A stretch of DNA of 64,000 nt from Billgrantia gudaonensis (GTDB lineage Bacteria > Pseudomonadota > Gammaproteobacteria > Pseudomonadales > Halomonadaceae), in assembly GCF_900100195.1 (NCBI RefSeq), contig NZ_FNES01000009.1:1-64000 (forward strand), written 5' to 3'. The notes under the pieces were generated by a model. That model saw only the letters and a program-made list of their open reading frames with translations, was not told where the DNA came from and searched no databases. The stretch's first letter is position 1. Each line of letters opens with the position of its first letter. The translations under genes and the position numbers were made by a program. This document shows, piece after piece, positions 15,360-22,714 of this stretch.

Positions 15360-15811
15360 CCATGCCCAACCTAACCCAGCGCCTGAACGAGCGCAGCCAG
15401 CAGGAGACCACCATGGCCGACCGACCGCTGACTACCGACCTCACCGGCCGTCCCATCCCCGGCCAGCAGGACGTGGTGTACATCGACCTCGATGCCGAGC
15501 GTGCCAAGCACATCGCCCGCCAGGCCGAACTGCTCGCGCACGGCATGCCAGCGCTACAGCGTCTAGCCGAGGTGGCGCATCGCCATACCCACCAAGCGCA
15601 GCACTGCCGCCGCATCCTGCTCGCCGTCTACAACGGCGCGGAATGGCCGCTCGACCTCACCCGCCTGCGCGTGCTCGACGAAGACCTCCAGCGCGCCGCG
15701 TTCGCCGTCATCGAGTGGTCCGCCGACTGCGACCGCGAGCTGCACGAGTACCTGGACGACGGCAACCGCCTGCTGCAGCGCTTCTGGAACATCGAGAAGG
15801 GAGAGGACTGA
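15356..15811 (+). CDS. Hypothetical phage protein
   Basis: The protein has 151 residues from ATG 15356, which overlaps the upstream stop and has CAAGGAGCGCCAC. A second in-frame ATG at 15413 has an even better site (CAGGAGACCACC), giving 132 residues; both may be used. Mostly helical, with DAERAKHIARQAELLAHGM and RRILLAVYNGAEWPLDLTRL. Unknown family. Confidence 0.55.
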   Translation: MTMPNLTQRLNERSQQETTMADRPLTTDLTGRPIPGQQDVVYIDLDAERAKHIARQAELLAHGMPALQRLAEVAHRHTHQAQHCRRILLAVYNGAEWPLDLTRLRVLDEDLQRAAFAVIEWSADCDRELHEYLDDGNRLLQRFWNIEKGED

Positions 15812-15813
15812 GC

Positions 15814-16032
15814 ATGGCCGACAACGCCGACATCGCCACCGAGCTGATGGAGAAACGCCTCGAGGGCGCCCTGGCCAACCGCCCGCGCTGGATCGGTTTC
15901 GACATGGCCGCCGCCGACTGCGAGGACTGCGGCGACCCGATCCCCGCCGCCCGCCGCCAGGCCGCGCCCTGGGCCACCACCTGCATCGAGTGCCAGGGGA
16001 TTCGCGAGCAGAAAGGCAAGCACCGTCGCTGA
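15814..16032 (+). CDS. TraR/DksA-family zinc-finger protein
   Basis: The 72-residue protein has the pattern CEDCGDPIPAARRQAAPWAT followed by TCIECQG, the C4 zinc finger of the TraR/DksA family. TraR binds the RNA polymerase secondary channel and alters promoter choice without ppGpp. The coiled coil is short, as in phage TraR-like proteins. ATG 15814 lies 2 bases after the previous stop. Confidence 0.85.
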   Translation: MADNADIATELMEKRLEGALANRPRWIGFDMAAADCEDCGDPIPAARRQAAPWATTCIECQGIREQKGKHRR

Positions 16033-16052
16033 CCGCCACCAGGAGAACCACC

Positions 16053-16334
16053 ATGTTCGCCAAGATTTTTCAGTCACCGGCCTACGGCCAAATCCTCGTC
16101 AAGCTCGACTCTGCTGACGACGACGGCAGCCCAGAGGTTCGCTTCTACGTGAAGCCCAAAAACCTCGGTGTCTGCTCATTCGCTATTGGCTTCAGCGACA
16201 GCGACGAAGGCTGGAACGCTGCCGAGCGGGGCTTCGAGAACACCGACTTGAAAAAAGCCGAGCAGGGCATCGCGACGATGTTCGAGGACTTCCCAGTCGC
16301 CGTTGAATTCGCTGAGGAAGCCAGCCGCAACTGA
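16053..16334 (+). CDS. Hypothetical phage protein
   Basis: The 93-residue protein starts after CCAGGAGAACCACC. A beta-rich first half (QILVKLDSADDDGSPEVRFY) and a helical second half (AEQGIATMFEDFPVAVEF) suggest a compact alpha/beta fold. Acidic. No family recognised. Composition is slightly less GC-rich than neighbours. Confidence 0.6.
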   Translation: MFAKIFQSPAYGQILVKLDSADDDGSPEVRFYVKPKNLGVCSFAIGFSDSDEGWNAAERGFENTDLKKAEQGIATMFEDFPVAVEFAEEASRN

Positions 16335-16398
16335 CAACCGCTCATCGGGAAAACCCTGCGGCCAATGGCGTCGGCCGCGCGACAACCAGGAGAACGAC

Positions 16399-16683
16399 AT
16401 GCAGTGCGAATGCAGAGCCGAAATCGAAACCGCAATCCGCGATCACGTCGAGAAGACGCTTCCCGAAGGGTTCCAGGACTACGACGCGAAACTTCAGGGA
16501 TATGGCTTCGCCCTGTCCGGAAGCCAGCTCACGGCGCCCTTCTTCATCGAATACAAGGGCGAAGTGCAAGTGCCGAAGAAAAGCGGCGGCGGCATGAAGA
16601 AGCAGAAGATCGACACTCGAATAGCGGCGAAATACTGCCCCTTCTGCGGAAAGGTCGCCCGCCCCGACGAGAAGGAGGCCTGA
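16399..16683 (+). CDS. Hypothetical phage protein with terminal CxxC
   Basis: The 94-residue protein starts after CCAGGAGAACGAC. It carries CEC near the start and YCPFCGKVARPDEKE at the end, so the two Cys pairs may bind one zinc. The middle is strand-rich (FFIEYKGEVQVPKK). Function unknown. It is three bases upstream of the next gene. Confidence 0.6.
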   Translation: MQCECRAEIETAIRDHVEKTLPEGFQDYDAKLQGYGFALSGSQLTAPFFIEYKGEVQVPKKSGGGMKKQKIDTRIAAKYCPFCGKVARPDEKEA

Positions 16684-16686
16684 TCC

Positions 16687-17136
16687 ATGCACACCGTCAG
16701 CGCACTGATCAGCACCAGTGTCAGCGATGCCCGTACCTCGCTGTCATACGACCTGCAAAGCAACCCGATAGGCACCGCCCACACCGCCCTGCGCCTGCTC
16801 GAGCGCCTGAAGGGGAAAGAGGGCCAGGCCCAGCGTCGTCAGCTTGCCGCAACCACCCTTCGCAAGGCGGCCAAGGCCATCGCCGAGGACGAAACCCGAA
16901 GCCCCCAAGGCCCGGGCAGCGCGGACATGTACGCCAACCTGCCCGCCGCCGACCTGCGCAACGTCCTTGCCTGTCGGGTCGAGAGCGACCCGGTCAGCGC
17001 TGAAACCGAGATGCTCGCCACTCTCGCCGATATTCGCGGCGAAGAAGGCCAAGGAACCCGCCGCAAGATCCTCGTCGGCGCCATCGGCAAGGCCGCCAAG
17101 ACGCTCGCGCAACAGGAAAAGGAGCCGGAGGCATGA
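16687..17136 (+). CDS. Hypothetical helical phage protein with internal duplication
   Basis: The protein has 149 residues. Two halves look alike: LLERLKGKEGQAQRRQLAAT with LRKAAKAIAEDE, and TLADIRGEEGQGTRRKILVG with IGKAAKTLAQQE. A duplicated helical unit is therefore visible. No family recognised. Its stop overlaps the next start as ATGA. Confidence 0.6.
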   Translation: MHTVSALISTSVSDARTSLSYDLQSNPIGTAHTALRLLERLKGKEGQAQRRQLAATTLRKAAKAIAEDETRSPQGPGSADMYANLPAADLRNVLACRVESDPVSAETEMLATLADIRGEEGQGTRRKILVGAIGKAAKTLAQQEKEPEA

Positions 17137-17339
17137 GAGTCAAGATCGGCAACCAATGGCACGACAGCCGCGATGAGCCTATCTGCATCCAGGTATCGGA
17201 AGGGGAGCAACTGCAAATCGCTCAAATGGACCGGACGGTAGCCAAGAATGGCAAGTTTGCGGTTTTTCCCGAGGACTGGACCACTCATCAGGCCATCGAC
17301 TGGATGAGAGATCCCATCGATCCGGAGCCACAGGCATGA
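17133..17339 (+). CDS. Hypothetical small phage protein
   Basis: The protein has 68 residues, beta-rich, with KIGNQWHDSRDEPICIQVSE and VFPEDWTTHQAIDWMRD. It is translationally coupled on both sides by ATGA overlaps. Unknown function. Confidence 0.55.
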   Translation: MRVKIGNQWHDSRDEPICIQVSEGEQLQIAQMDRTVAKNGKFAVFPEDWTTHQAIDWMRDPIDPEPQA

Positions 17340-17587
17340 GCACCGACCTCGACCGCCTGCGCCGCCTTGGCCACCAGCATCACCTGGCCGAGGTGCTAGA
17401 AGCCGCCGACGAGCTCGAGCACCTGCGCCAGGCCTACCAACGCAACGCCCGGTGGCGCGACGTCCTGCTCGGCATGAGCCAGCTCAAGCGCGTCAGCGAC
17501 CAAACCATAGAAGTCACCTTCCCCAGCTGCCGCATGGCCGGAGTTTTTGAGCAGCTGGTCGACGGAATCGAGGAGATAGCGCCATGA
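17336..17587 (+). CDS. Hypothetical small phage protein
   Basis: The protein has 83 residues. A leading acidic helix (HLAEVLEAADELEHLRQAYQ) is followed by KRVSDQTIEVTFPSCRMAGV. It overlaps both neighbours by 4 bases. Unknown function. Confidence 0.55.
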   Translation: MSTDLDRLRRLGHQHHLAEVLEAADELEHLRQAYQRNARWRDVLLGMSQLKRVSDQTIEVTFPSCRMAGVFEQLVDGIEEIAP

Positions 17588-17829
17588 ACAACGTCACACC
17601 CATCACCGCCGCCGAGAGCGGCCCCTTCCTGCCCGCGTTCCGCTTCGTGGAGTTCAACCCGCGCCGTGCCAGGCGCGGCGCCGAAGCCGCCCGGGTCGAA
17701 GTGACCTACGACGAGGGCGATGTCGACTTCCTGTGGATGTCGCCGAGCGACATTCGCAAAAACATCGCCGAGTTCGGAAACCAGGAGGGCCTGAAACAAG
17801 CTCTCGAGGCCTATGGGAGGAGTGCGTGA
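17584..17829 (+). CDS. Hypothetical small phage protein sharing MNNVTPI start
   Basis: The protein has 81 residues. It begins MNNVTPI, nearly identical at DNA level to the start of the gene at 11923, and then diverges. A basic patch RRARRGAEAAR and an acidic strand region VEVTYDEGDVDFLWM follow. It overlaps both neighbours. Unknown function. Confidence 0.55.
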   Translation: MNNVTPITAAESGPFLPAFRFVEFNPRRARRGAEAARVEVTYDEGDVDFLWMSPSDIRKNIAEFGNQEGLKQALEAYGRSA

Positions 17830-18872
17830 TGGCCGTGAACCCAATGGAACGTGAAGGATGCTGGCTCTGCGACGGCTGCGGCGAGGTCGAAACGCACCGT
17901 GCGTCAGACGACAAGCCAGAGACCGTTGGCTGTCCGGTGTGTGTCGAGAACGATCAGGCCTGGATGCGAGAAAAGGCGGAAGCAGAGCGAGGCGCCCTGG
18001 CAGCCGACAACCGGCACCTTCGGTCGGTGATCCGCAGCATGTCCCAGGTCACCAACCTGGGCGCTGCCATCGAGATCGCCAACCTGGCCCTGCGCGAAGC
18101 GCCTGCCGATACGGTCACCGCCTTGGAGCGAGAGCTGGACGAGGCGCAGACGTATATCCGCGAGCTGAAGAGCGCGTGCGACCAGCTCGCAGTCCCAAGC
18201 CGCGACCTAGTAGCGCACATGCATCGGCAGGTGGCCTTTTCGCTCGAGACGTTTGGGCCGGGCAGCCGACATCAAGGCGTCATTGATCACATTCGCAAGG
18301 AGCTGCGCGAAATCGAGGCGTCGCCAGAAGATCTCGAGGAATGGATTGACGTCGTGTTGCTGGCACTCGACGGCGCCTGGCGCGCCGGCCACTCGCCCGA
18401 GCAGGTCGCCGCCGGACTTGATGCGAAGCTGACCAAGAACGAACAGCGAAAGTGGCCAGACTGGCGAACAGCCGACAGGGCCAAGGCAATCGAGCACGAC
18501 CGCACCGGCCGGGGCCGGGAGGGTTGCACCGCCTGCAACTCCCAGCCAGGCCAGCACCACGCGCCCGAATGCCCCGCCGTCGATGCCTTCGCTGCCGGAC
18601 GCATCCCTGAAACCAGCCAAGAGCCCTCGGTCGATTTCGGCCATGGCCTGGTGGTGAGAGGCGAAGCCGCTGTTCAGATCGCCCAGGCGATGAGCCGAGA
18701 GGAAGAACAACGATTCGCCGCCACAGTCGCCAGGCGCACCGCCTACGAAATCCGCGACCGTATGGTCAGGTGCCTGGATCGGCGGTTCGATGAGATCGCT
18801 CTCGAGCTCATCGAAGACATCGCAACCGAGTACGCGCAGGCAGAGAGAGCTACAAAGGAGGCAGCCGGATGA
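17829..18872 (+). CDS. Zinc-ribbon protein with MazG-like dATP/dGTP pyrophosphohydrolase domain
   Basis: The 347-residue protein starts at ATG 17829 in a TGATG overlap, after GGGAGGAGTGCG. Residues about 8-45 hold a Cys4 ribbon (CWLCDGCGEV, GCPVC). A coiled coil follows. Then the DUF550/MazG-like module: FSLETFGPGSRHQGVIDHIR, KELREIEASPEDLEEWIDVV and KWPDW, with the Glu/Asp metal ligands E..E and EW..V..AL visible. A second Cys cluster (CTACNS...PEC) and an acidic C-terminus complete it. It probably hydrolyses purine dNTPs during replication. MazZ of Z-genome phages is a relative, but no purZ is present. Confidence 0.75.
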   Translation: MAVNPMEREGCWLCDGCGEVETHRASDDKPETVGCPVCVENDQAWMREKAEAERGALAADNRHLRSVIRSMSQVTNLGAAIEIANLALREAPADTVTALERELDEAQTYIRELKSACDQLAVPSRDLVAHMHRQVAFSLETFGPGSRHQGVIDHIRKELREIEASPEDLEEWIDVVLLALDGAWRAGHSPEQVAAGLDAKLTKNEQRKWPDWRTADRAKAIEHDRTGRGREGCTACNSQPGQHHAPECPAVDAFAAGRIPETSQEPSVDFGHGLVVRGEAAVQIAQAMSREEEQRFAATVARRTAYEIRDRMVRCLDRRFDEIALELIEDIATEYAQAERATKEAAG

Positions 18873-19123
18873 TGATCACCCAGCGCGATCGCAACATCAC
18901 CCTGATCGACCAGAAGCCCCGCCGCACTGGCGGGGCGACACAGCCCACCTTCTGGCAGCGCTGCCGGGACGCCGGCCGCGACCCCAAGCGCATTCGCCAC
19001 CTGATGGAGACCGAGGGCATGACGCTCGAGCAGGCCCTCGCGGTACCGCCAATGGACCACAGCCAGGTCGGCCGCACCGGCAAGCAGCGCTCCTACTGGC
19101 GTCGGCTCGGGGAGGCGGAGTGA
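18869..19123 (+). CDS. Hypothetical small phage protein
   Basis: The 84-residue basic protein has WQRCRDAGRDPKRIRHLMET then EGMTLEQALAVPP, a short helix pair. It overlaps the MazG-like stop and the next start. Unknown; a nucleic-acid-binding role is possible from its charge. Confidence 0.55.
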   Translation: MMITQRDRNITLIDQKPRRTGGATQPTFWQRCRDAGRDPKRIRHLMETEGMTLEQALAVPPMDHSQVGRTGKQRSYWRRLGEAE

Positions 19124-19488
19124 TGCACACACCACCGTGGCACTTCATCGACGAGCCAACTGGGCAAGTTCGCATCAGCGTCGGGCGGTTCGGCCGCCCG
19201 GTCATCCAGTTCGAAGTGCAGCGCACCGCTAAGCGTCCCCATGGCGGCGCTCACCATGACAACGGCCGCCACTGGCGTACCGCCACCCGCCACGATACCG
19301 CTCTGCTGGTACGTATGGGCGTGCTCGAGCCAACAGCCAGAGCCGAGGAGCGAGAAAAGACGTTGCGCGACGCCGGCGACAACCTGGTGGCCGCCTATGA
19401 CAGCCAGATTGGCGACTACAACCAGGTCACCAAGGTCGCTAAGAACGCTTGGCGCCGCGTCGTCACAACAGGAGGTGAGTCGTCATGA
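19123..19488 (+). CDS. Hypothetical phage protein
   Basis: The 121-residue protein starts at ATG 19123 after GGGGAGGCGGAGTG. VRISVGRFGRPVIQFEVQRT is beta-rich; the C-terminal half is helical and basic. Its stop overlaps the next start. Unknown function. Confidence 0.55.
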   Translation: MHTPPWHFIDEPTGQVRISVGRFGRPVIQFEVQRTAKRPHGGAHHDNGRHWRTATRHDTALLVRMGVLEPTARAEEREKTLRDAGDNLVAAYDSQIGDYNQVTKVAKNAWRRVVTTGGESS

Positions 19489-19793
19489 CCCAGCCCCAGG
19501 AACAGGAAGCCCCAAGGGGCGGCCGCCTCGCCCGCCAAGCCGCCATGCTCTGCCAAGATGCGGCGTTCCGCATCTACTTGGACCGCCGCAAGCGCTACAA
19601 GCTCGGCATGACGGAAACCGCCCTGCCCGACGGCACCCACAGCGAGCAGGACGCCCGCGACTGGCTCTGTTCCGCCTGCGGCATCGAAAGTCGAGCCGAG
19701 CTGGACCACAACCCGCAAGCCGCCGCCACGTTCCGCGCGATTCAGCAACGCTTCGGGCGCTGGCGGTACCGAACCCAACGCCAACCCGCCTGA
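19485..19793 (+). CDS. Hypothetical phage protein, last gene of the early operon
   Basis: The 102-residue protein is basic at both ends with CSACGIESRAELDHN in the middle, a possible half zinc site with upstream Cys. It follows AGGAGGTGAGTCGTC. A hairpin lies just after it and the integrase 134 bases further. Unknown function. Confidence 0.55.
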   Translation: MTQPQEQEAPRGGRLARQAAMLCQDAAFRIYLDRRKRYKLGMTETALPDGTHSEQDARDWLCSACGIESRAELDHNPQAAATFRAIQQRFGRWRYRTQRQPA

Positions 19794-19800
19794 TTCATCG

Positions 19801-19817
19801 CCGCCCGCCCAGGGCGG
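19801..19817 (+). terminator. Hairpin after the early operon
   Basis: CCGCCC and GGGCGG pair across a 5-base loop seven bases after the last early gene stop. There is no clear U-tract, so termination strength is uncertain. Confidence 0.4.
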
Positions 19818-19862
19818 CGCGCGCTCGGGCCATAGATAACGGTATAAATGCCGTCAACCTTT

Positions 19863-19887
19863 CGTGTGCTGTCGTGTTCACTCGTGT
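19863..19887 (+). repeat. Three CGTGT motifs at exact 10-bp spacing upstream of integrase
   Basis: CGTGT occurs at 19863, 19873 and 19883, so all three face the same side of the helix. It lies 41 bases upstream of the integrase start. This is the pattern expected of integrase arm sites or a directionality-factor site. Confidence 0.5.
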
Positions 19888-19927
19888 TTTTCCGTAGACT
19901 GAAGCGCGCTTCTTCCAGGAGGGCGTC

Positions 19928-21085
19928 ATGGCAGGATTCGAGGTTCACCGCGGCAAGCTCCGCGTCTATTTCCAGCACCAGGGCGAGAAGTGCCGCGAGC
20001 CGTTCGGGCCGGATACGCCGGAGAACCGCGAGCGCGCCAAGGCCTTCGCCCAGGTACTCGATTACGAGCTCTCATCCGGCACCTTCGACTACGCCCGTCA
20101 CTTTCCCAACTCCAAGCGCGTGGCCCGCAACACCTTCGGGCACTATCTCGAGGCCTGGCTCAAGAGCAAGGAGCGCGAGGTCGCCGCCTCGTCTATCCGC
20201 AGCTACCGAAACAAGGCGCGCAAGCACCTCGAACCCAAATGGGGTCACCGCCAGATCCACGCCATCGAACACGTCGAGATCCGCGACTGGATCGCCGACG
20301 AGCTCAACTACCTGGCCAGCAAGACCATCAAAGAGGTGGTGGCCATCTTCTCGCAGGTGATGGAGCTCTACGTTGCCAGCGTGAAGGCGACCTACAACCC
20401 GGCCGCCGGCATCGTCGTGCGCCTGCCCGACGCCCAGGATCCCGACCCGTTCACCCTGGCCGAGATCGAGAAGATCACCAGCACGCCAACACATCGACCG
20501 CAGCCGATGAACCTGATGCGCTTTGCGTTATGGGATGGTCCGCGGCTCAGCGAGGCGATTGCCCTGTGCTGGGAGGACGTCGAGGATCTCGAGACCGGAA
20601 TGATCCGCTACCGCCACGCCCTGGTCGAAGGCAGCTGGAAAGTGACAAAAACGAAGCGCTCGAGCCGTCGACACCGGCTGCTGAAGCCGGCCCGCGAGGC
20701 GCTGCTCGAGCAGCACGCCATCACTGGGCACCTGGCGCCAATCACTGTGGAGATCCGCGACCGCGACAACCGCACCACCCGCAAGCGCAAGGTTCGGCCG
20801 GTATTCCTCAACGACCACGGCCGCCCCTTCTCGGGAGATCTCTCGATCCGTGAGAAATTCTGGCGTGGCCACCTGGAGCGCGCCGGCGTGAGGTATCGAG
20901 GCCCCGGCAACGCCCGGCACACGTTCATCAGCCAGATGCTCTCCACCGGACTGGTCCCCATCCACTGGATCGCCGACCACGTCGGGCACAGCAGCATCCA
21001 GATGATCCAGCAGCGCTACGGCAAGTGGATCCACGCGGACGGCCCGGACATCCACCAGGCTGTCGAGAAGCTGCTCGACCTGTAG
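19928..21085 (+). CDS. int: Phage tyrosine integrase
   Basis: The 385-residue protein starts after CCAGGAGGGCGTC. A core-binding SAM-like domain lies around 75-165. The catalytic domain shows Arg206 (DGPRLSEAIAL), Arg330 (NARHTFISQML), His in DHVGHSS and the nucleophile Tyr364 (QQRYGKW). The His of the usual HxxR box is Gly here, as in several integrases of this type. It inserts and excises the prophage at a tRNA 3' end, and the att site lies about 95 bases downstream. It reads towards attR. Confidence 0.93.
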   Translation: MAGFEVHRGKLRVYFQHQGEKCREPFGPDTPENRERAKAFAQVLDYELSSGTFDYARHFPNSKRVARNTFGHYLEAWLKSKEREVAASSIRSYRNKARKHLEPKWGHRQIHAIEHVEIRDWIADELNYLASKTIKEVVAIFSQVMELYVASVKATYNPAAGIVVRLPDAQDPDPFTLAEIEKITSTPTHRPQPMNLMRFALWDGPRLSEAIALCWEDVEDLETGMIRYRHALVEGSWKVTKTKRSSRRHRLLKPAREALLEQHAITGHLAPITVEIRDRDNRTTRKRKVRPVFLNDHGRPFSGDLSIREKFWRGHLERAGVRYRGPGNARHTFISQMLSTGLVPIHWIADHVGHSSIQMIQQRYGKWIHADGPDIHQAVEKLLDL

Positions 21086-21165
21086 CCAGTCCCCAACTCA
21101 GTCCCCAGACGCAACAAGCCCAACGTTATGAAATCACAACGCATTGATTCAACTATAGAAACTGA

Positions 21166-21204
21166 GCGGATAGCACGAGGGTTCAAGTCTCCCCATCCGC
21201 ACCA
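21166..21204 (+). other. attR: partial tRNA 3' end
   Basis: GTTCAAGTCTCCCCATCCGC plus ACCA (21181-21204) is a T-loop, acceptor strand and CCA end. CTCCC would pair with a GGGAG T-stem strand, but GAGGG precedes the loop, so host-like identity probably starts at the T-loop. The T-loop type and discriminator A suggest tRNA-Leu. No tRNA body precedes it. GCGGAT at 21166-21171 also pairs with ATCCGC. The intact tRNA is expected at the left end, off the window. Confidence 0.75.
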
Positions 21205-21324
21205 TTCGATCGTCCCCCGAATGCCCTTGACGCACTGCCGTCCTCTCGTAGCCCACGGCGTTGTCGCGTATCTGTCTCCCCGCCTCGTGCCGTCTTTCCT
21301 GCCCGTAGTATCCAGGAGGCTTCG

Positions 21325-22647
21325 ATGAACTCGTCCGCCCGGAATCCCTCTGCCATGGAGCCTCACTCTTCATCCATGGGGCATCTCTCGCCCATCTGGC
21401 ACCCCTATGCCCACCTGAAGACCCAGCGGCCGGCGCCCAAGGTAGTCGGTGGCGAGGGGCCTTACTTCCAACTCGACAGCGGCGAATGGCTGCTCGACGC
21501 CACCTGCTCCTGGTGGTGCATGATCCACGGCTACCGCCATCCGCGTCTGGTGCACGCCATACAGCGGCAAGCCGACGAGCTCTGCCACGTCATGCTCGGC
21601 GGACTGAGCCACGAGCCCGCCGACCGCCTGGCCCGGGAGCTGGTGAGGATCACCCCCGACGGGCTGAACCACGTCTTCTACTCCGACAGCGGTTCCGTGG
21701 GCATGGAGGTCGCCATGAAGATGGCGGTGCAGTATCACCAGTTGCGCGGCAGATCCGGCAAACACCGTTTGCTGTCATTGATGAAGGCCTACCACGGCGA
21801 CACCGCCGGCTGCATGGCGGTGTGCGATCCCGAAGAGGGCATGCACGCGCTTTTCGCCGGCTATCTGCCACGCCACCGCTTCGCCCCGGCGCCCAGCGCG
21901 CCCTTCGATGCCGAGCCGGCGGCCGTAGCGGCGGATCTGGCGGCCCTGCGCAAGGTGCTGGAGACACACCATGGGGAGATCGCCGCGTTGCTGATGGAAC
22001 CCCTTCTGCAGGCTGCCGGCGGGCTCAACATGACCTCGCCCCACTATCTGCAGGGAGCGCGACGTCTCTGCGACGAGTTCGACGTGCTGCTGGTATTCGA
22101 CGAGGTGGCCACGGGTTTCGGCCGCACTGGCAAGATGTTCGCCAGCGACCATGCCGATGTCACCCCCGACATCCTGGTGCTCTCCAAGGGACTCACCGGC
22201 GGCTATCTCGGCCATGCGGCCACGTTGGCCACGGACCGGGTGCACGATGCCTTCATCGGCGACAGCCCCGATCACGCCTTCATGCATGGGCCGACCTTCA
22301 TGGGCAACCCGCTAGCCTGCCGGGTGGCCCTGGAGAGCCTGGCAGTGTTCGAGGAGGAGGATTACCTGGGCAGGATCGCTGCGCTCAATCGCGTGCTCAG
22401 CCATGAGTTGCTGGAAGACACGGACCTGCGCGCGCATCCGGCGGTGGTCGATGTGCGAGTGCTCGGCGCCACCGCCGTGATCGAGACCCGAGCGGCCGAG
22501 GAACTCACCGGCGTGGGCGACTGGGCGCGCAGCCAGGGCGTGTGGCTTCGCCCCATCGGCCGCTGGCTGTACACCATGCCGGCCTATGTCACCTCGCCCG
22601 AAGAACTGCGCAGCATTACCGACACGATGAAAGCCTGGTTTCGCTGA
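21325..22647 (+). CDS. bioA: Adenosylmethionine-8-amino-7-oxononanoate aminotransferase BioA
   Basis: The 440-residue PLP enzyme makes 7,8-diaminopelargonate from KAPA with SAM as amino donor, in biotin synthesis. IWHPYAHLK is the family start. CSWWCMIHGYRHP, SDSGSVGMEVAMKM, VFDEVATGFGRTG and the PLP lysine in LVLSKGLTGGYL are visible. ATG follows CCAGGAGGCTTCG. No other bio gene adjoins, so biotin genes are dispersed. It is the first chromosomal gene right of the prophage. Confidence 0.95.
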   Translation: MNSSARNPSAMEPHSSSMGHLSPIWHPYAHLKTQRPAPKVVGGEGPYFQLDSGEWLLDATCSWWCMIHGYRHPRLVHAIQRQADELCHVMLGGLSHEPADRLARELVRITPDGLNHVFYSDSGSVGMEVAMKMAVQYHQLRGRSGKHRLLSLMKAYHGDTAGCMAVCDPEEGMHALFAGYLPRHRFAPAPSAPFDAEPAAVAADLAALRKVLETHHGEIAALLMEPLLQAAGGLNMTSPHYLQGARRLCDEFDVLLVFDEVATGFGRTGKMFASDHADVTPDILVLSKGLTGGYLGHAATLATDRVHDAFIGDSPDHAFMHGPTFMGNPLACRVALESLAVFEEEDYLGRIAALNRVLSHELLEDTDLRAHPAVVDVRVLGATAVIETRAAEELTGVGDWARSQGVWLRPIGRWLYTMPAYVTSPEELRSITDTMKAWFR

Positions 22648-22660
22648 GCCACTACACGAC

Positions 22661-22684
22661 CGACGCCCCGCAAGCGGGGCGTCG
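22661..22684. terminator. Terminator hairpin between convergent bioA and lpxC
   Basis: An 11-bp perfect stem CGACGCCCCGC/GCGGGGCGTCG with an AA loop lies 13 bases after the bioA stop and 31 bases after the lpxC stop on the other strand. No U-tract. Confidence 0.65.
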
Positions 22685-22714
22685 AGAGGAGCTTGAAGAC
22701 ACGCTGGCAGGGCG

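Larger units (their letters stand above)
1..21204 (+). mobile_element. P2-like prophage, right part; left end outside window
   Basis: The tail genes FI, FII, E/E', T, U and D stand in P2 order. A CI-type repressor, divergent early operon, Ogr/Delta-like activator, primase-helicase and tyrosine integrase follow. The element ends at a partial tRNA 3' end at 21181-21204, after which ordinary chromosome (bioA) begins. The capsid, lysis, baseplate and tail-fibre genes and the left attachment site must lie left of base 1. No structural gene seen here is broken, so the phage may be intact, but this cannot be judged from the window alone. Confidence 0.92.

Noticed and set aside
17829-18872. MazZ-like gene as evidence of a 2-aminoadenine (Z) genome
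   Set aside because: No PurZ, DatZ or matching polymerase is present; MazG/DUF550 proteins are common in ordinary phages.
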